From Deltaproteobacteria bacterium (lineage in GTDB: Bacteria; Myxococcota_A; UBA9160; UBA6930): a stretch of DNA of 64,000 nucleotides. The stretch is from positions 1 through 64,000 of the forward strand of contig VGRF01000017.1 in NCBI GenBank assembly GCA_016875395.1, written 5' to 3'. The notes beneath the pieces were generated by a model. That model had not been told where the DNA came from. It made no database searches and worked only from the letters and a program-made list of their open reading frames with translations. This document shows positions 9,676-18,781 of the stretch, piece after piece. The stretch's first letter is position 1. The number at the start of each line of letters is the position of its first letter. The position numbers and the translations under genes were made by a program.

Positions 9676-10130
9676 CGCGCGACTCCCATGCCCGACAGCT
9701 GCCCCGAGCACACGATGCGCCCATCCGCGCCGCTCATCGTGGCCTCGACCTTGATCTTGCGGCGGCGATAGAAGAGCACGCGCGACTCGGTGGTGACGAC
9801 GTCGCCAGGGCGCACGACGCCTGAGAAGTCCACTTGCGCGTCGGTAAAGAACGTCTGGTACGTCGCGGCCTCCGCGTCGTCGAACTCGGCATAGAGGCGT
9901 TGAAGCGCGATCGGCACGACGCCGCACTGCGCCATCGACTCGATCAAGAGCACGCCAGGCGTGACTGGGTTGCCAGGGAAGTGCCCGCGATAGAAATCCG
10001 CCTCGGGTCGCCAGCGATAGCGGCCGACCGCGCGCTCCTCGCTCAGCTCCAACAATTCGTCGACGAAGCGGAACGGCTCCTGCTGCGGCACGCGCGCGAG
10101 CGCTTCGGCGGTCGTGAGCTTCCTACCCAC
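9672..10130 (-). CDS. 3-hydroxyacyl-ACP dehydratase (FabZ-like)
   Basis: This hotdog-fold dehydratase removes water from 3-hydroxyacyl-ACP. The 152-residue product shows the active-site helix HFPGNPVTPGVLLIESMAQ with catalytic His50 and Glu64. The size fits FabZ better than FabA, and no isomerase-specific feature is evident. The start is a GTG that overlaps the ketoreductase stop by 8 bp, and its own stop overlaps the ketosynthase start by 4 bp. Both overlaps indicate translational coupling inside the fatty-acid operon. Confidence 0.92.
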   Translation of the reverse strand: MGRKLTTAEALARVPQQEPFRFVDELLELSEERAVGRYRWRPEADFYRGHFPGNPVTPGVLLIESMAQCGVVPIALQRLYAEFDDAEAATYQTFFTDAQVDFSGVVRPGDVVTTESRVLFYRRRKIKVEATMSGADGRIVCSGQLSGMGVAR

Positions 10131-10854
10131 CGTACATCCCTCCGTTCACGTGGATGACGGTGCCGTGCACGTAGCTCGCCTTGGTCGCGAGCCACGTAAC
10201 AACTTCCGCGACTTCCTCCGCAGTCCCCATGCGCGCCATCGGGATGCGCCCGAGGATGTGCTGCTTCACTTCCGCGGGCAGCTCGTGCGTCATCTCGGTG
10301 TCGATGAAGCCGGGCGCGACGGAGTTCACGCGGATGTTCCGGCCCGCGACTTCCTGCGCGAGCGACTTGGTCAGCGCGTCGAGCCCGGCCTTCGCCATGG
10401 TGTACGGCGCTTGCCCCGGGTTGCCCGTGTGCCCGACCACGCTCGAGATGTTGATGATGCGCGCGTCGTCGCTGCGTATCAGGAAGCGGCGCAGCGCGAC
10501 CTTCGTGAGATACCAGGTGCCCCGTTCGATCGCGGCGACGGCGTCGTAGTCCTCGAGCTTCATCGTGACCATCGGCGCGTTCACGTTGAAGCCGGCGTTG
10601 TTCACGAGCACGTCGAGGCGGCCGGCCTTGTCCTTGAGCTCGGCGATCAGCGCGTCGATCTGCGCGGAGTCCGCGAGGTCCGCCTTCAGTAGGAACGCCT
10701 CGCTCCCGCACTTGTCCGCGATCGCGCGCGCCTTCTCCTCGCTGGAGCGGTAGTGCACTGCGACGCGAAAGCCGGCGCCCGCGAGCGCGAGCGCGCAGGC
10801 GGCGCCGATGCCGGTGCCGGCGCCCGTCACGAGTGCGACGCGCGCGTCGCTCAC
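10123..10854 (-). CDS. 3-oxoacyl-ACP reductase (FabG-like SDR)
   Basis: This NAD(P)H-dependent short-chain dehydrogenase is predicted to reduce 3-oxoacyl-ACP. The 243-residue product has the cofactor loop TGAGTGIG (10-17), NNAG at 85-88 and the catalytic Ser138, Tyr151 and Lys155 (YTMAK). The conserved Asn of the usual N-S-Y-K tetrad falls in the segment AAIERGTW and appears replaced by Ile or Glu. The start is a GTG overlapping the KAS III stop (GTGA). Position between KAS III and the dehydratase supports the fatty-acid role over general SDR activity. Confidence 0.9.
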   Translation of the reverse strand: MSDARVALVTGAGTGIGAACALALAGAGFRVAVHYRSSEEKARAIADKCGSEAFLLKADLADSAQIDALIAELKDKAGRLDVLVNNAGFNVNAPMVTMKLEDYDAVAAIERGTWYLTKVALRRFLIRSDDARIINISSVVGHTGNPGQAPYTMAKAGLDALTKSLAQEVAGRNIRVNSVAPGFIDTEMTHELPAEVKQHILGRIPMARMGTAEEVAEVVTWLATKASYVHGTVIHVNGGMYGG

Positions 10855-11852
10855 GCCGCGGCTCCGAACCGAAGCAGCGCCCGCGCCCAGGTGAGACCGC
10901 CGCCGACCACGACCGCCGCGAGATCCGCGCCCGCCGGCACCTTGTCCCAGTGCTGCGAGATCACGGTGGGACAGCTCGCGCCGCCGGTGTTGCCGAACCA
11001 CTCGACGTTCGAGAAGTGCCGCTCGGGCTGAACGCCGCAGCGCTGCGCCACTTGCTCGAGCACCCGCAGATTGGCCTGATGACCGACGAAGTAGAGCGGC
11101 CGATCGCCGCCTTCTTCCGCGAGCTGCTCCTTCAGCTTCTCGTAGCCCTCGCGCGTGCGCTTGATCGCGAACATCTGCACTGCGCGGCCGTCCTGTGAGA
11201 ACACGCTCGTGCGCCGGATCAGCACCTTGTCCGCGCCGCTCGGATCCGACGCCACTGCCGGCCACAACGCCTCGACGCGCGCGGGCACCTTGGTCGAGAT
11301 CACCGCCGCGGCGGCGCCGTCGCCGAAGAGCACCGCGGAAGAGCGGTCCGAGTAGTCCATCGCCGACGTGAGCTGCTCGGTCTGCGTGATCAGGATGAAC
11401 TCCGGCAGTTTCGCCGGATCCATCAGCGACAAGTTGTAGAGGTGCATCAGGAACGTGGAGCACGCGCTGTTCACGTCCCAGCACGGCGCCTCGATGCCGA
11501 GTTGCTTCGCGACGAAGCTCGCTTCGGCGGGGCACAAGATGCGCGGCGCCGAGCTGCCCGAGATGACGAGACCGATCTGCTCGCGCGTCACGCCTGCGCG
11601 CTGCATCGCCATCTCGGCGGCGCGCTGCGCGAGGTCCGCGTTCGTGTAGAGCAGCGCGCTCTCGGCCTCGCGCACGTCGCGATTCTTCGTCGCCGCGAGG
11701 TACTCGAGCGGCAGCGCGCTGCGCCGCTCGCGGATGCCCACGCGCTCGACGATCCAGTCGTCGTTCGTCCCGATGTCGAGCGACTCGAGGAACTTGTTCG
11801 TGATCACCACCTCCGGGTGGAAGTGGCCCATGGCGTGGATGTAGAGGCTCAC
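10851..11852 (-). CDS. Beta-ketoacyl-ACP synthase III (FabH-like)
   Basis: This enzyme starts fatty-acid synthesis by condensing an acyl-CoA primer with malonyl-ACP. The 333-residue product has Cys131 (NSACSTF), His258 (GHQANLRVL) and Asn288 (FGNTGGASCP), the KAS III catalytic triad. The GTG start overlaps the enoyl reductase stop by 4 bp. The N-terminus (YIHAMGHFHPE) and several loops differ from textbook FabH, so the primer may not be acetyl-CoA. The sequence alone does not show the primer. Confidence 0.9.
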   Translation of the reverse strand: MSLYIHAMGHFHPEVVITNKFLESLDIGTNDDWIVERVGIRERRSALPLEYLAATKNRDVREAESALLYTNADLAQRAAEMAMQRAGVTREQIGLVISGSSAPRILCPAEASFVAKQLGIEAPCWDVNSACSTFLMHLYNLSLMDPAKLPEFILITQTEQLTSAMDYSDRSSAVLFGDGAAAAVISTKVPARVEALWPAVASDPSGADKVLIRRTSVFSQDGRAVQMFAIKRTREGYEKLKEQLAEEGGDRPLYFVGHQANLRVLEQVAQRCGVQPERHFSNVEWFGNTGGASCPTVISQHWDKVPAGADLAAVVVGGGLTWARALLRFGAAA

Positions 11853-12802
11853 GTGGTGCTCCCCGCGATGCGCTCGCCGCCGTCGATGCGGATCACCGTG
11901 CCGTTGATCCACGCCGCTTCGGGCAGGCATAACAAGTAGAGGACGTTCGCGACGTCGGGCGGCGTGGTGATGCGGCGCAGCGGATTGCGCAGCCGCGAGT
12001 GCGCCTTCAGCCGGTCGCTGCCGGGAATCGCTTGCAGCGCGGGCGTGTCGGTGACGCCGGGCTGCAGCACGTTGCAGCGAACCCCGTGCGGGCCGAACTC
12101 GGTCGCGATCGAGCGCGCGGTCGCCTCGAGCGCGACTTTCGCCGCCGACACCGCGGCGTAGCCTTTCCACGCGACTTCGTTGCCCTCGCTCGTCAGGCCG
12201 AACACGCGCGCATCGGCGGCGAACTGCCCGCGCTGGAAGATGTCCTGCACCCAGTCGAGCAGGCTCGTGCCCATGCAGTGAATCGTGCGCGCGAAGTCTT
12301 CGGCATCGAGCAGCGAGTGCGTCGGATACGCGGGCGCGGTCGAGAGCTCGGCGAGCTCGTCGAAGCCTTCGCTCGCGAGCTTGTCGACGGCGCCCGCGAG
12401 CGCCTCCTTCGCGACGCCGAGCGACTCCGCAAGCTTCGCCACCGCGAGCCCGGCCCCGGGCTTCGCCACCTCCGGCACGATCAGCTTCAGGTTCCCGAAC
12501 GCGATCGAGTGGAGGAGCATCTTCACGCGCCCGCTCGCGCCGAGCTGCTCGCCGAGCTGGCCGAGAATTCGGCCGCGCACTTCGGCGTCGAGTGCGTCGT
12601 CGTTCTCGATGATCAGCTTCACGCCCGTCGCACGCAGCTTCTCGAACTCGGGCTCGATGCGTTTCATCGCGCCGCGGCGGTCGCGGTGGACGATGCAGAG
12701 GTTCATGCCGTGCGCCGCGAGCTTCTGCGCGGTCGCGAGGCCGAAGCCGCTCGATCCGCCGAGGATCACGCCCCAGTCATCGCCGGAGAAACGTCCGGAC
12801 AT
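11849..12802 (-). CDS. Enoyl-ACP reductase (FabI-like SDR), extended
   Basis: This protein is predicted to do the last reduction of each elongation cycle. The 317-residue Rossmann protein starts with GGSSGFGLA and has the FabI-type spacing Tyr215-x6-Lys222 (YAAVSAAK), unlike the YxxxK of ordinary SDRs. It is about 55 residues longer than E. coli FabI; the extra length is an alanine-rich insert around residues 110-165. It is the first gene of the operon and is followed by KAS III with a 4-bp overlap. It could instead act on enoyl-CoA, but the context argues for ACP. Confidence 0.82.
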   Translation of the reverse strand: MSGRFSGDDWGVILGGSSGFGLATAQKLAAHGMNLCIVHRDRRGAMKRIEPEFEKLRATGVKLIIENDDALDAEVRGRILGQLGEQLGASGRVKMLLHSIAFGNLKLIVPEVAKPGAGLAVAKLAESLGVAKEALAGAVDKLASEGFDELAELSTAPAYPTHSLLDAEDFARTIHCMGTSLLDWVQDIFQRGQFAADARVFGLTSEGNEVAWKGYAAVSAAKVALEATARSIATEFGPHGVRCNVLQPGVTDTPALQAIPGSDRLKAHSRLRNPLRRITTPPDVANVLYLLCLPEAAWINGTVIRIDGGERIAGSTT

Positions 12803-13146
12803 TGCTCCCTCCGCCTGCGCTGCCGCGATCCCTCGCGCGAGCCGGCCGGCTCCGCCGCGAATCCGCGCATTTTGACCCGAAGTCAGGCGCGAAGAGGCGG
12901 GAGATTTGCCGAGGCGACTCGCGTGTCAACCAGCTCGCGAGCAGAGCAAGCTGCGTACCCGCCCGCACCCGCGCGCCCAAACGAGCGCGACGATACGAGA
13001 AGGCCCGCGGAACTTCTCGGGTTTTTGCACACGTTGTGGCCCCGAGCGCCTGCTGTCGGTGCGCCTCCAGGGAGCACGGCGTGCCCGCGAGGTAGACACG
13101 GTGCATCGGCGCCATTTCGTGCCAGACCCCAAATGGCCGCTGGCCG
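12803..13146. other. 344-bp intergenic region upstream of the fatty-acid operon
   Basis: No gene was recognised here. On the minus strand a perfect TTGACA lies at 12929-12924, followed after 17 bases by a weak AATCTC (12906-12901), about 100 bp before the enoyl reductase start. This is a candidate promoter for the nine-gene operon. A 14-bp palindrome (GAGCCGGCCGGCTC, 12839-12852) lies between it and the gene. Neither is proven by sequence alone. Confidence 0.3.
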
Positions 13147-13914
13147 TCAGCCCATCCACGCGCCGTTGTTCGGGTCGAAGGCCTGCCCGGTGAACGAGAC
13201 GCCGCCGGGGCCGCACAGGAACTCGACGAGCGCGGCGACTTCTTCGGGCTCGCTGATGCGCTGCAGCGGGACGCCGGCGAGCAGCTCGGCCTTGGTGGCG
13301 CGGTAGTCCTTGCCCATGCCCTCGCCGATTTCGGTCATGCGGTCGACGGCCATCTGCGTCTCGACCCAGCCGGGGCAGATCGCGTTCACGAGCACCTTCT
13401 TGGGCGCGAGCTCCGCCGCGAGCGAGCGCACGAGCCCGAGCTGCCCGGCCTTCGCCGCGCTGTAGGCCGAGATGCCCGCGACGCCGAAGCGCGCGACGCA
13501 CGAGCTGATCACGATCGCGTGCGTGTAGCCGGCGCTCGCCGCGAGCTGCGCCTCGAACGCGCGCAGCGTGAAGTACGCGCCGTCGAGGTTCGTGCGCACG
13601 ATTGCGTCCCAGCGGTCGCCGCCGCCGAGATCGTTCGGGCCGCCGATGCCCGCGTTCGCGACCACGACGTGCGGGCGACCGAGCGTACGCGCGACTTCGG
13701 CGAAAGCGCCGTCGACCGAGGCGCGCTCCTGCACGTCGCACGGAATCACGCGCGTTTTGCCCTTCGCCTCGCCCGCGACCGCCTCGAGCGTCCCACGCGT
13801 GCGCCCGAGCAGCGCGACCGACGCGCCGCACGCAGAGAGGCGCAGCGCGATCGCGCGCCCGATGCCGGTGCCGGCGCCCGTCACCACTGCGACTCGGCGG
13901 GAGAGATCGGTCAT
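13147..13914 (-). CDS. SDR family oxidoreductase
   Basis: This is a classical NAD(P)-dependent short-chain dehydrogenase of 255 residues with TGAGTGIG near the N-terminus, NAGIGG, the catalytic YSAAK and the usual PGWVET loop. The ATG at 13914 was chosen because the 17 residues before it in the open frame have no SDR character. It could be a FabG paralogue or a 3-hydroxyacyl-CoA or alcohol dehydrogenase; the substrate cannot be told. It lies 344 bp upstream of the fatty-acid operon on the same strand and is probably a separate unit. Confidence 0.85.
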   Translation of the reverse strand: MTDLSRRVAVVTGAGTGIGRAIALRLSACGASVALLGRTRGTLEAVAGEAKGKTRVIPCDVQERASVDGAFAEVARTLGRPHVVVANAGIGGPNDLGGGDRWDAIVRTNLDGAYFTLRAFEAQLAASAGYTHAIVISSCVARFGVAGISAYSAAKAGQLGLVRSLAAELAPKKVLVNAICPGWVETQMAVDRMTEIGEGMGKDYRATKAELLAGVPLQRISEPEEVAALVEFLCGPGGVSFTGQAFDPNNGAWMG

Positions 13915-14008
13915 GAGCGCCTCCGGATTGCGACGATATCCCTGAACGCGAACGGTCGGCTGCACTCAGGCCGGGCCTAGACGCAGCTCTGCGCCGCGCC
14001 GCGCCTCG

Positions 14009-16810
14009 CTACCGCGCCCGGCCCACGATGCCGACTTCTTCGAGAACGCTCGGCAGCTCCGCGAAGCGCGCGACGCGCACGCTGCAGCCTTCGGGCAGCG
14101 CTTCGCCGAGGCGGCGGAAGTAGTTCTTGTCGGTGCGACCCTCGACGATCACCACGATGCCGCGGTCGTGCTCGGTACGGATCAGGCGCCCGACCATCTG
14201 CTTGAGGTGCAGCAGCATCTTGCCGAGCGTCGCGCGCTCGAACGGCGAGATGCCGCGCTCGAACAGGCGCTGCTCGCGGCGTTTGCGGAGCTCCGTCGGC
14301 ACCTCGAACGGCAGCTTCTCGATCACGACGGCCTGCAGCGCGTCGCCGGGGATGTCGATGCCCTGCCAGAAGCGCCGCGCGCCGAGCAGCACGCTGCCGC
14401 CGTTCGCGAAGCGAGTGATCAGGGCCGTTGGGTCGTCGCCGTCTCTACGCGGTGCGATCACTTCGAGCCCGTCCTCCTTGAGGCGCGCCGCAAGCTCGTC
14501 GGCGACGTCGTTCATTCGACGCAGACTCGTGAAGAGGCCGAGCGTTCGGCCGCCGAGCTCGCGAGCGAGCAGCGCCAGCACGTCGCTCGTTTGGCGCACG
14601 AGCTCCTCGCCGCCTCCGCGCAGCGCGACGACGCGCATGTGGTCGCGGTAGTTGAACGGGCTCGGCACGCTGATGCGCTGCGCCCGCTCGCCGGCGCGCT
14701 CTTCGAGCTCGAGCTCGCCGGTAGCGGCGAACGCGTCGCCTCGCACGAACAGGCTCGCCGACACCGCCGCGAACGAGCGCATCTGGGAGACGAAGCGCTC
14801 GTGGAACTCCTTGGCCGGCGACACCGGGCGCACCACGAGCCGCCACGCGTCGAACGGCGCTTCCACGTCCTCCACCATCGCGACGTGCTCGGGCGCTTCG
14901 TCGAAGGCGGTGCGCAGCGCGTGGGCCTGCTCGCGCAGATCGTCGGCCGCGCGGCCCACCGCGGGCTCCGGCAGCTCGGGCACCTTGTCCGCGATCGCGT
15001 CGAGCGTGTCCGCGATGTGGCGCGCGATGCGCGCAGCGGCGGCGGCGTCCGCGCCGTCGGGCAGCGGAAGCTGCACGTCGCCGTACTCGCCCGCGTGCTC
15101 CGAGAGCGCTTTCCCGAGCGCGGTCAGCTCCATGTACAGCTCGCGCCGCCACGCGCGCGCGTCGGCGTCGAGCTCGCGGCGCTCCTTCGGCGGCAGCAGC
15201 GCCTCGCCGCGCGGGCGACGCCCACTCGCGGGGCGACCGAACAGGTCGTCGAAGCGCTCCAGCAACGCGTTCGGCTCGACCGCGACGGCGAGCACTTCGT
15301 CGACCACGCCGGTGAGCTCGTGCGCCTCGTCGGCGATCGCGTGCGCGAACGCGGGGTAGTCGGGCGGCCAGCGCAATAACAAGTCGTGGTTCGCGACGAT
15401 CAGGTGCGCCTGCGCGAGCGCTGCGCGGCGGCGGCCGAGCGGGCAGTCGCGCTCCTTAGCGCACTGCTCGCGCGAGCACTGCTCGGCGCGCGCAGCGACC
15501 GAGCGCCGCAACAAGTCGCGCAGCACGGGGTACCTGCGCACGAGCGCGCCGGGCACGCTCTGGATCTCGCCGTGCGGGCGCGTCTTCGCGCACGCTTCGA
15601 GCACCGCGTACGCGAGGCGGTCCTCGGGGAACATCTGCGGGTCGCTGCCCTCGCTCAGCACCTGCCCGAGACGGCGAGCACACGCATAGTTCGCGCGGCC
15701 CTTGATCGAGACGGCGCGCAGCTCGGGGTGACCGAGCATGCGCGCGGCCGCGGGGATGTCCTTCTCGACGAGCTGATCCTGCAGCAGCTTCGTGCGCGTC
15801 GAGATCACGACCGGCCCTCGGTCGCCATCGGCGGTCGCGAACGGAATCGCCGCCGCGAGATACGCGAGCGACTTCCCGACGCCGGTGCCGCCTTCCGCCA
15901 ACAACAACTCGTCGCGCTCGAAGTTCTGCGCGAAGCGGCGCGCCAGCTCGATCTGCCCCTCGCGCACGACGAAGCGCGGGAAGCTGCGGCGCCCGCGCGC
16001 TTCGTCGGCGAGCACGGCCGCGATGGCCGCTTCGTCGAACGCGACGGGCTCCTCCTCGCTCGCGCCGATCGCGACGAAGGGCGGCTCGACCCGCACCTCC
16101 ACCGCGCGCTCGGGCTTCTCGAGCAGCGCGAGCCACGGCGAGTCCGGCGCGAACGCTTCCAGCGCCTCGCGAGCCACCGCGAAGCGCGCCGTGCCGGTGC
16201 GCGCGCCTTCACCGGCAGCCGCGATCACGCGCGCGGTGTCGAGCGCGTCGTCGAGCGCGCGATGGCGCTCCTCGGTGCCGAACAGCATGCGCGTGAACGA
16301 CTCGAGGCGCAGATCGGGCGCGTCGGGGTGCGTCAGCGCGAGCAGGTCGAGCGTGTCGAGGAACTCGGTGTGCGCGAGCGCCGGCTCGACGTAGTGCGAG
16401 AGGAACGCGCGCTCGAAGCTCGCGTTGTGCGCGATGATCCTTCGACCTGTCAGGGCCGCGCGCAGCTCGCCCTGCAGCGCTTCGAGCACGGGGGCGCTCT
16501 CGAGGTCCGCGTCGTCGAGGCCGGTGAGCCGCTTCACCGGCCGCGGAATCGAGCCGCGCGGCTTCACGAGGCTCGTCAGCGTGACGAGCGGCTCCACGCC
16601 GGGATCGACGAGCAGCGCGCCGAACTCGAGGATCTCCGCGCCCGCTTCGACGGCGAGCCCGGTCGTCTCGAGGTCGACGATCGCGATCGGCCCGAGTCGC
16701 GACGCGAAGCGCGCGAGAACACCGGGCGCGATCCCTAATGACTCGGGCATCGCCTCGCTGCGCGCGAGGCGCGGCGAATCCGAGGCAGAGCTGTCGCGCG
16801 AGGAGCCCAT
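14009..16810 (-). CDS. DinG-type helicase fused to a DnaQ-like exonuclease
   Basis: This is a predicted DNA-repair enzyme of about 933 residues. An N-terminal DEDDh 3'-5' exonuclease domain (IVDLETTG, then HNASFE and HRALDDALDTAR) is joined to an XPD/DinG-type superfamily 2 helicase. The helicase has Walker A EGGTGVGKS, a cysteine set between Walker A and DEAH (CARRL, then EQCSREQCAKERDC) that would bind an iron-sulphur cluster, the box VADEAHEL, and a C-terminal motor ending with QMVGRLIRTEHD. The DinG-with-exonuclease architecture is known. The start could be 16810 or the ATG at 16750. Confidence 0.9.
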   Translation of the reverse strand: MGSSRDSSASDSPRLARSEAMPESLGIAPGVLARFASRLGPIAIVDLETTGLAVEAGAEILEFGALLVDPGVEPLVTLTSLVKPRGSIPRPVKRLTGLDDADLESAPVLEALQGELRAALTGRRIIAHNASFERAFLSHYVEPALAHTEFLDTLDLLALTHPDAPDLRLESFTRMLFGTEERHRALDDALDTARVIAAAGEGARTGTARFAVAREALEAFAPDSPWLALLEKPERAVEVRVEPPFVAIGASEEEPVAFDEAAIAAVLADEARGRRSFPRFVVREGQIELARRFAQNFERDELLLAEGGTGVGKSLAYLAAAIPFATADGDRGPVVISTRTKLLQDQLVEKDIPAAARMLGHPELRAVSIKGRANYACARRLGQVLSEGSDPQMFPEDRLAYAVLEACAKTRPHGEIQSVPGALVRRYPVLRDLLRRSVAARAEQCSREQCAKERDCPLGRRRAALAQAHLIVANHDLLLRWPPDYPAFAHAIADEAHELTGVVDEVLAVAVEPNALLERFDDLFGRPASGRRPRGEALLPPKERRELDADARAWRRELYMELTALGKALSEHAGEYGDVQLPLPDGADAAAAARIARHIADTLDAIADKVPELPEPAVGRAADDLREQAHALRTAFDEAPEHVAMVEDVEAPFDAWRLVVRPVSPAKEFHERFVSQMRSFAAVSASLFVRGDAFAATGELELEERAGERAQRISVPSPFNYRDHMRVVALRGGGEELVRQTSDVLALLARELGGRTLGLFTSLRRMNDVADELAARLKEDGLEVIAPRRDGDDPTALITRFANGGSVLLGARRFWQGIDIPGDALQAVVIEKLPFEVPTELRKRREQRLFERGISPFERATLGKMLLHLKQMVGRLIRTEHDRGIVVIVEGRTDKNYFRRLGEALPEGCSVRVARFAELPSVLEEVGIVGRAR

Positions 16811-16974
16811 CAGCGCGACACGATAGGCGCGCGATTCAACTCGTTCAGCCGCGAACGACGACCGAGTGCACCCCACGCCGCAATTCGCGCGAGCGGATCA
16901 GCGGCGGGCGAAGCCCGCCCGCTGCATCCGCCGAGCACCGAGTCCCGGATGAGCCCGCGCAACCAGGCGCGTGA

Positions 16975-18621
16975 TCAAACGTAAATCCCACCTTTGTAGG
17001 CCCGATCCTGGCGAATGATCACGTTGATCAACGCCGGCTTGCCCGACGCCGCCGCGCGCTCGAGCGCGGGGCGGATCTGCTCGGGGCGATCGCAGAACTC
17101 GCCGTGGCCGCCGAAGGCCTCGACCACCTTCTCGTAGTGCGTGTAGGCGAGCTCGGTCGCCGCGAGACGATCCCAGCCGTAGATGCTGCCCTGCGGCCGC
17201 ATCATCTGACCCCACGCCGCGTCGTTTCCGACGATGCCGATGATCGGCAGCTTGTGGCGCACGGCGGTCTCGAACTCGAAGCCGTTGAGGCCGAACGAGC
17301 CGTCGCCGTACACGATCACGACGCGCTTGTTCGGGTGCGCGAGCTGCGCCGCGAGCGCGAAGGGCGCGCCCACGCCGAGCGTGCCGAGCGGGCCCGGGTC
17401 CATCCAGGCGCCTTCGCGGCGCACGGGCAGGATCTTCGCCGCGGTCGCCACGATGTCGCCGCCGTCGCCGATCACGATCGGATCGTCGAGCGTCGCGAGC
17501 CAGTCGCGCACTTCGCGGCACATGCGCTGCGGATCGACCGGCACCTCGTTCGAGTTCAGCGCCGCCTCGACCTTCGCTTCTTCCTTGACCTCGATCGCGC
17601 GCAGCTCGTCGCGCCACGCGCTGAAGTCGAGCTGCACACCTTGGTTCTTCATCTCCTCCAGTAACAAGTCGAAGGAGCAGGCGAGGTTGCCGACGAGGCC
17701 GACATCGCTCTGGCGGTTCTGGCCGATCAGCGTCGCGTCCATGTCGAGCTGAATGATCTTCGCGTCGGCGGGGATCGTCTTGCCGAACGCGAGCCGGAAG
17801 TCGAGCAGCGTGCCGGCGAGGATCACGCAGTCGCTCTTCTTGAGCGCGTCGCGGCGCGAGCGATTGCCGAACTGCAGCGAGTTCGGCGGCACCGTGCCGC
17901 GGCCCATGCCGTTCGTGAACGCGGGAATGTGCGTCTCGTTCAGGAAGCGGTTCAGCTCGCCGCTCGCGCGCGACCACTTCACCGACGTGCCGGCCATCAC
18001 CATGGGCCGCTTCGCGCCGCGCAGAATGTCGAGCGCAGCGCGCACCTCGTTGCGATCGGGCGAGAGGCGCGGCGGCTCGGTCTTGATGCGCGGCACCGGC
18101 GCGTCGGCCCACTCGCACTGGCCCATGAACACGTCCATCGGAATCTCGAGGTACGCCGGGCCGGGGATGCCGGAGACCGCGTGGCGAATCGCGAGCTCGA
18201 TGTACTCGGGGATGCGCTTGGTCTGGTAGACGGCGTCGCAGTACTTCGTGATCGGGCGAACCACGCCGAGGTGATCCATCTCCTGCAGCGAGCCGCGGCG
18301 CAGGTTCTCGAAGGGGCCCTGGCCGCCGAAGATCAGAATCGGTGAGTTCGCGCGCCACGCGTTCGCGATGCCGGTGACGCCGTCCGTCACGCCGGGGCCC
18401 GCGGTGATCGCGGCGACGCCGATCTTGCCCGGGTTGCAGCGCGCCCACGCGTCGGCGGCGTGCACGGCCGCCTGCTCGTGGCGCACGTCGATCACCTTGA
18501 TGCCTTCGTCGAGGCAGCCGTCGTAGATCGGCATGATGTGGCCGCCGGAGAGCGTGAAGATCACTTCGACGTTGGCAGCCTTGAGTGCGCGCGCCGCGAG
18601 CTTTCCGCCGTGAACGGGCAT
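16975..18621 (-). CDS. Thiamine diphosphate-dependent enzyme (acetolactate synthase-like)
   Basis: This 548-residue protein has the three domains of the ThDP decarboxylase/synthase family. The cofactor-activating Glu lies in VRHEQAAVHAADAW near the N-terminus. The ThDP-binding motif starts with GDGSFGLNGFEFETA and ends in GNDAAWG, so the usual NN is ND here. An AAGGAG ribosome-binding site precedes the ATG at 18621. No small regulatory subunit of acetolactate synthase is adjacent, and the C-terminus (YKGGIYV) is unlike IlvB. A 2-hydroxyacyl-CoA lyase or oxalyl-CoA decarboxylase-type activity is therefore as likely as acetolactate synthesis. Confidence 0.85.
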   Translation of the reverse strand: MPVHGGKLAARALKAANVEVIFTLSGGHIMPIYDGCLDEGIKVIDVRHEQAAVHAADAWARCNPGKIGVAAITAGPGVTDGVTGIANAWRANSPILIFGGQGPFENLRRGSLQEMDHLGVVRPITKYCDAVYQTKRIPEYIELAIRHAVSGIPGPAYLEIPMDVFMGQCEWADAPVPRIKTEPPRLSPDRNEVRAALDILRGAKRPMVMAGTSVKWSRASGELNRFLNETHIPAFTNGMGRGTVPPNSLQFGNRSRRDALKKSDCVILAGTLLDFRLAFGKTIPADAKIIQLDMDATLIGQNRQSDVGLVGNLACSFDLLLEEMKNQGVQLDFSAWRDELRAIEVKEEAKVEAALNSNEVPVDPQRMCREVRDWLATLDDPIVIGDGGDIVATAAKILPVRREGAWMDPGPLGTLGVGAPFALAAQLAHPNKRVVIVYGDGSFGLNGFEFETAVRHKLPIIGIVGNDAAWGQMMRPQGSIYGWDRLAATELAYTHYEKVVEAFGGHGEFCDRPEQIRPALERAAASGKPALINVIIRQDRAYKGGIYV

Positions 18622-18728
18622 GGGGACTCCTTGGGAATCGGGCGACGATACAGCGTCGCGACCGATCGCGGCGCAGGGCACGCGCAGTGAGCCGAAGGCG
18701 ATCGGAGAGTCGAACCTGCAAAAGGAAA

Positions 18729-18756
18729 CCGGCGCTGGGATCGCTCCCAGCGCCGG
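18729..18756. terminator. Hairpin downstream of pal
   Basis: Two perfect 12-base arms (CCGGCGCTGGGA and TCCCAGCGCCGG) are separated by the 4-base loop TCGC. It sits 26 bp past the pal stop on the minus strand and before the ThDP-enzyme gene. No clear U-tract follows, so it is either a weak intrinsic terminator or an mRNA 3'-end stabiliser. Its core is close to the hairpin at 39192-39220. Confidence 0.7.
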
Positions 18757-18781
18757 CTCGAAGTGAGCGCCTAGGCGCTGA

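Noticed and set aside
12923-13146. A gene in the gap upstream of the fatty-acid operon
   Set aside because: Several short frames overlap here on both strands, but none has a plausible start with ribosome-binding site or any family resemblance.
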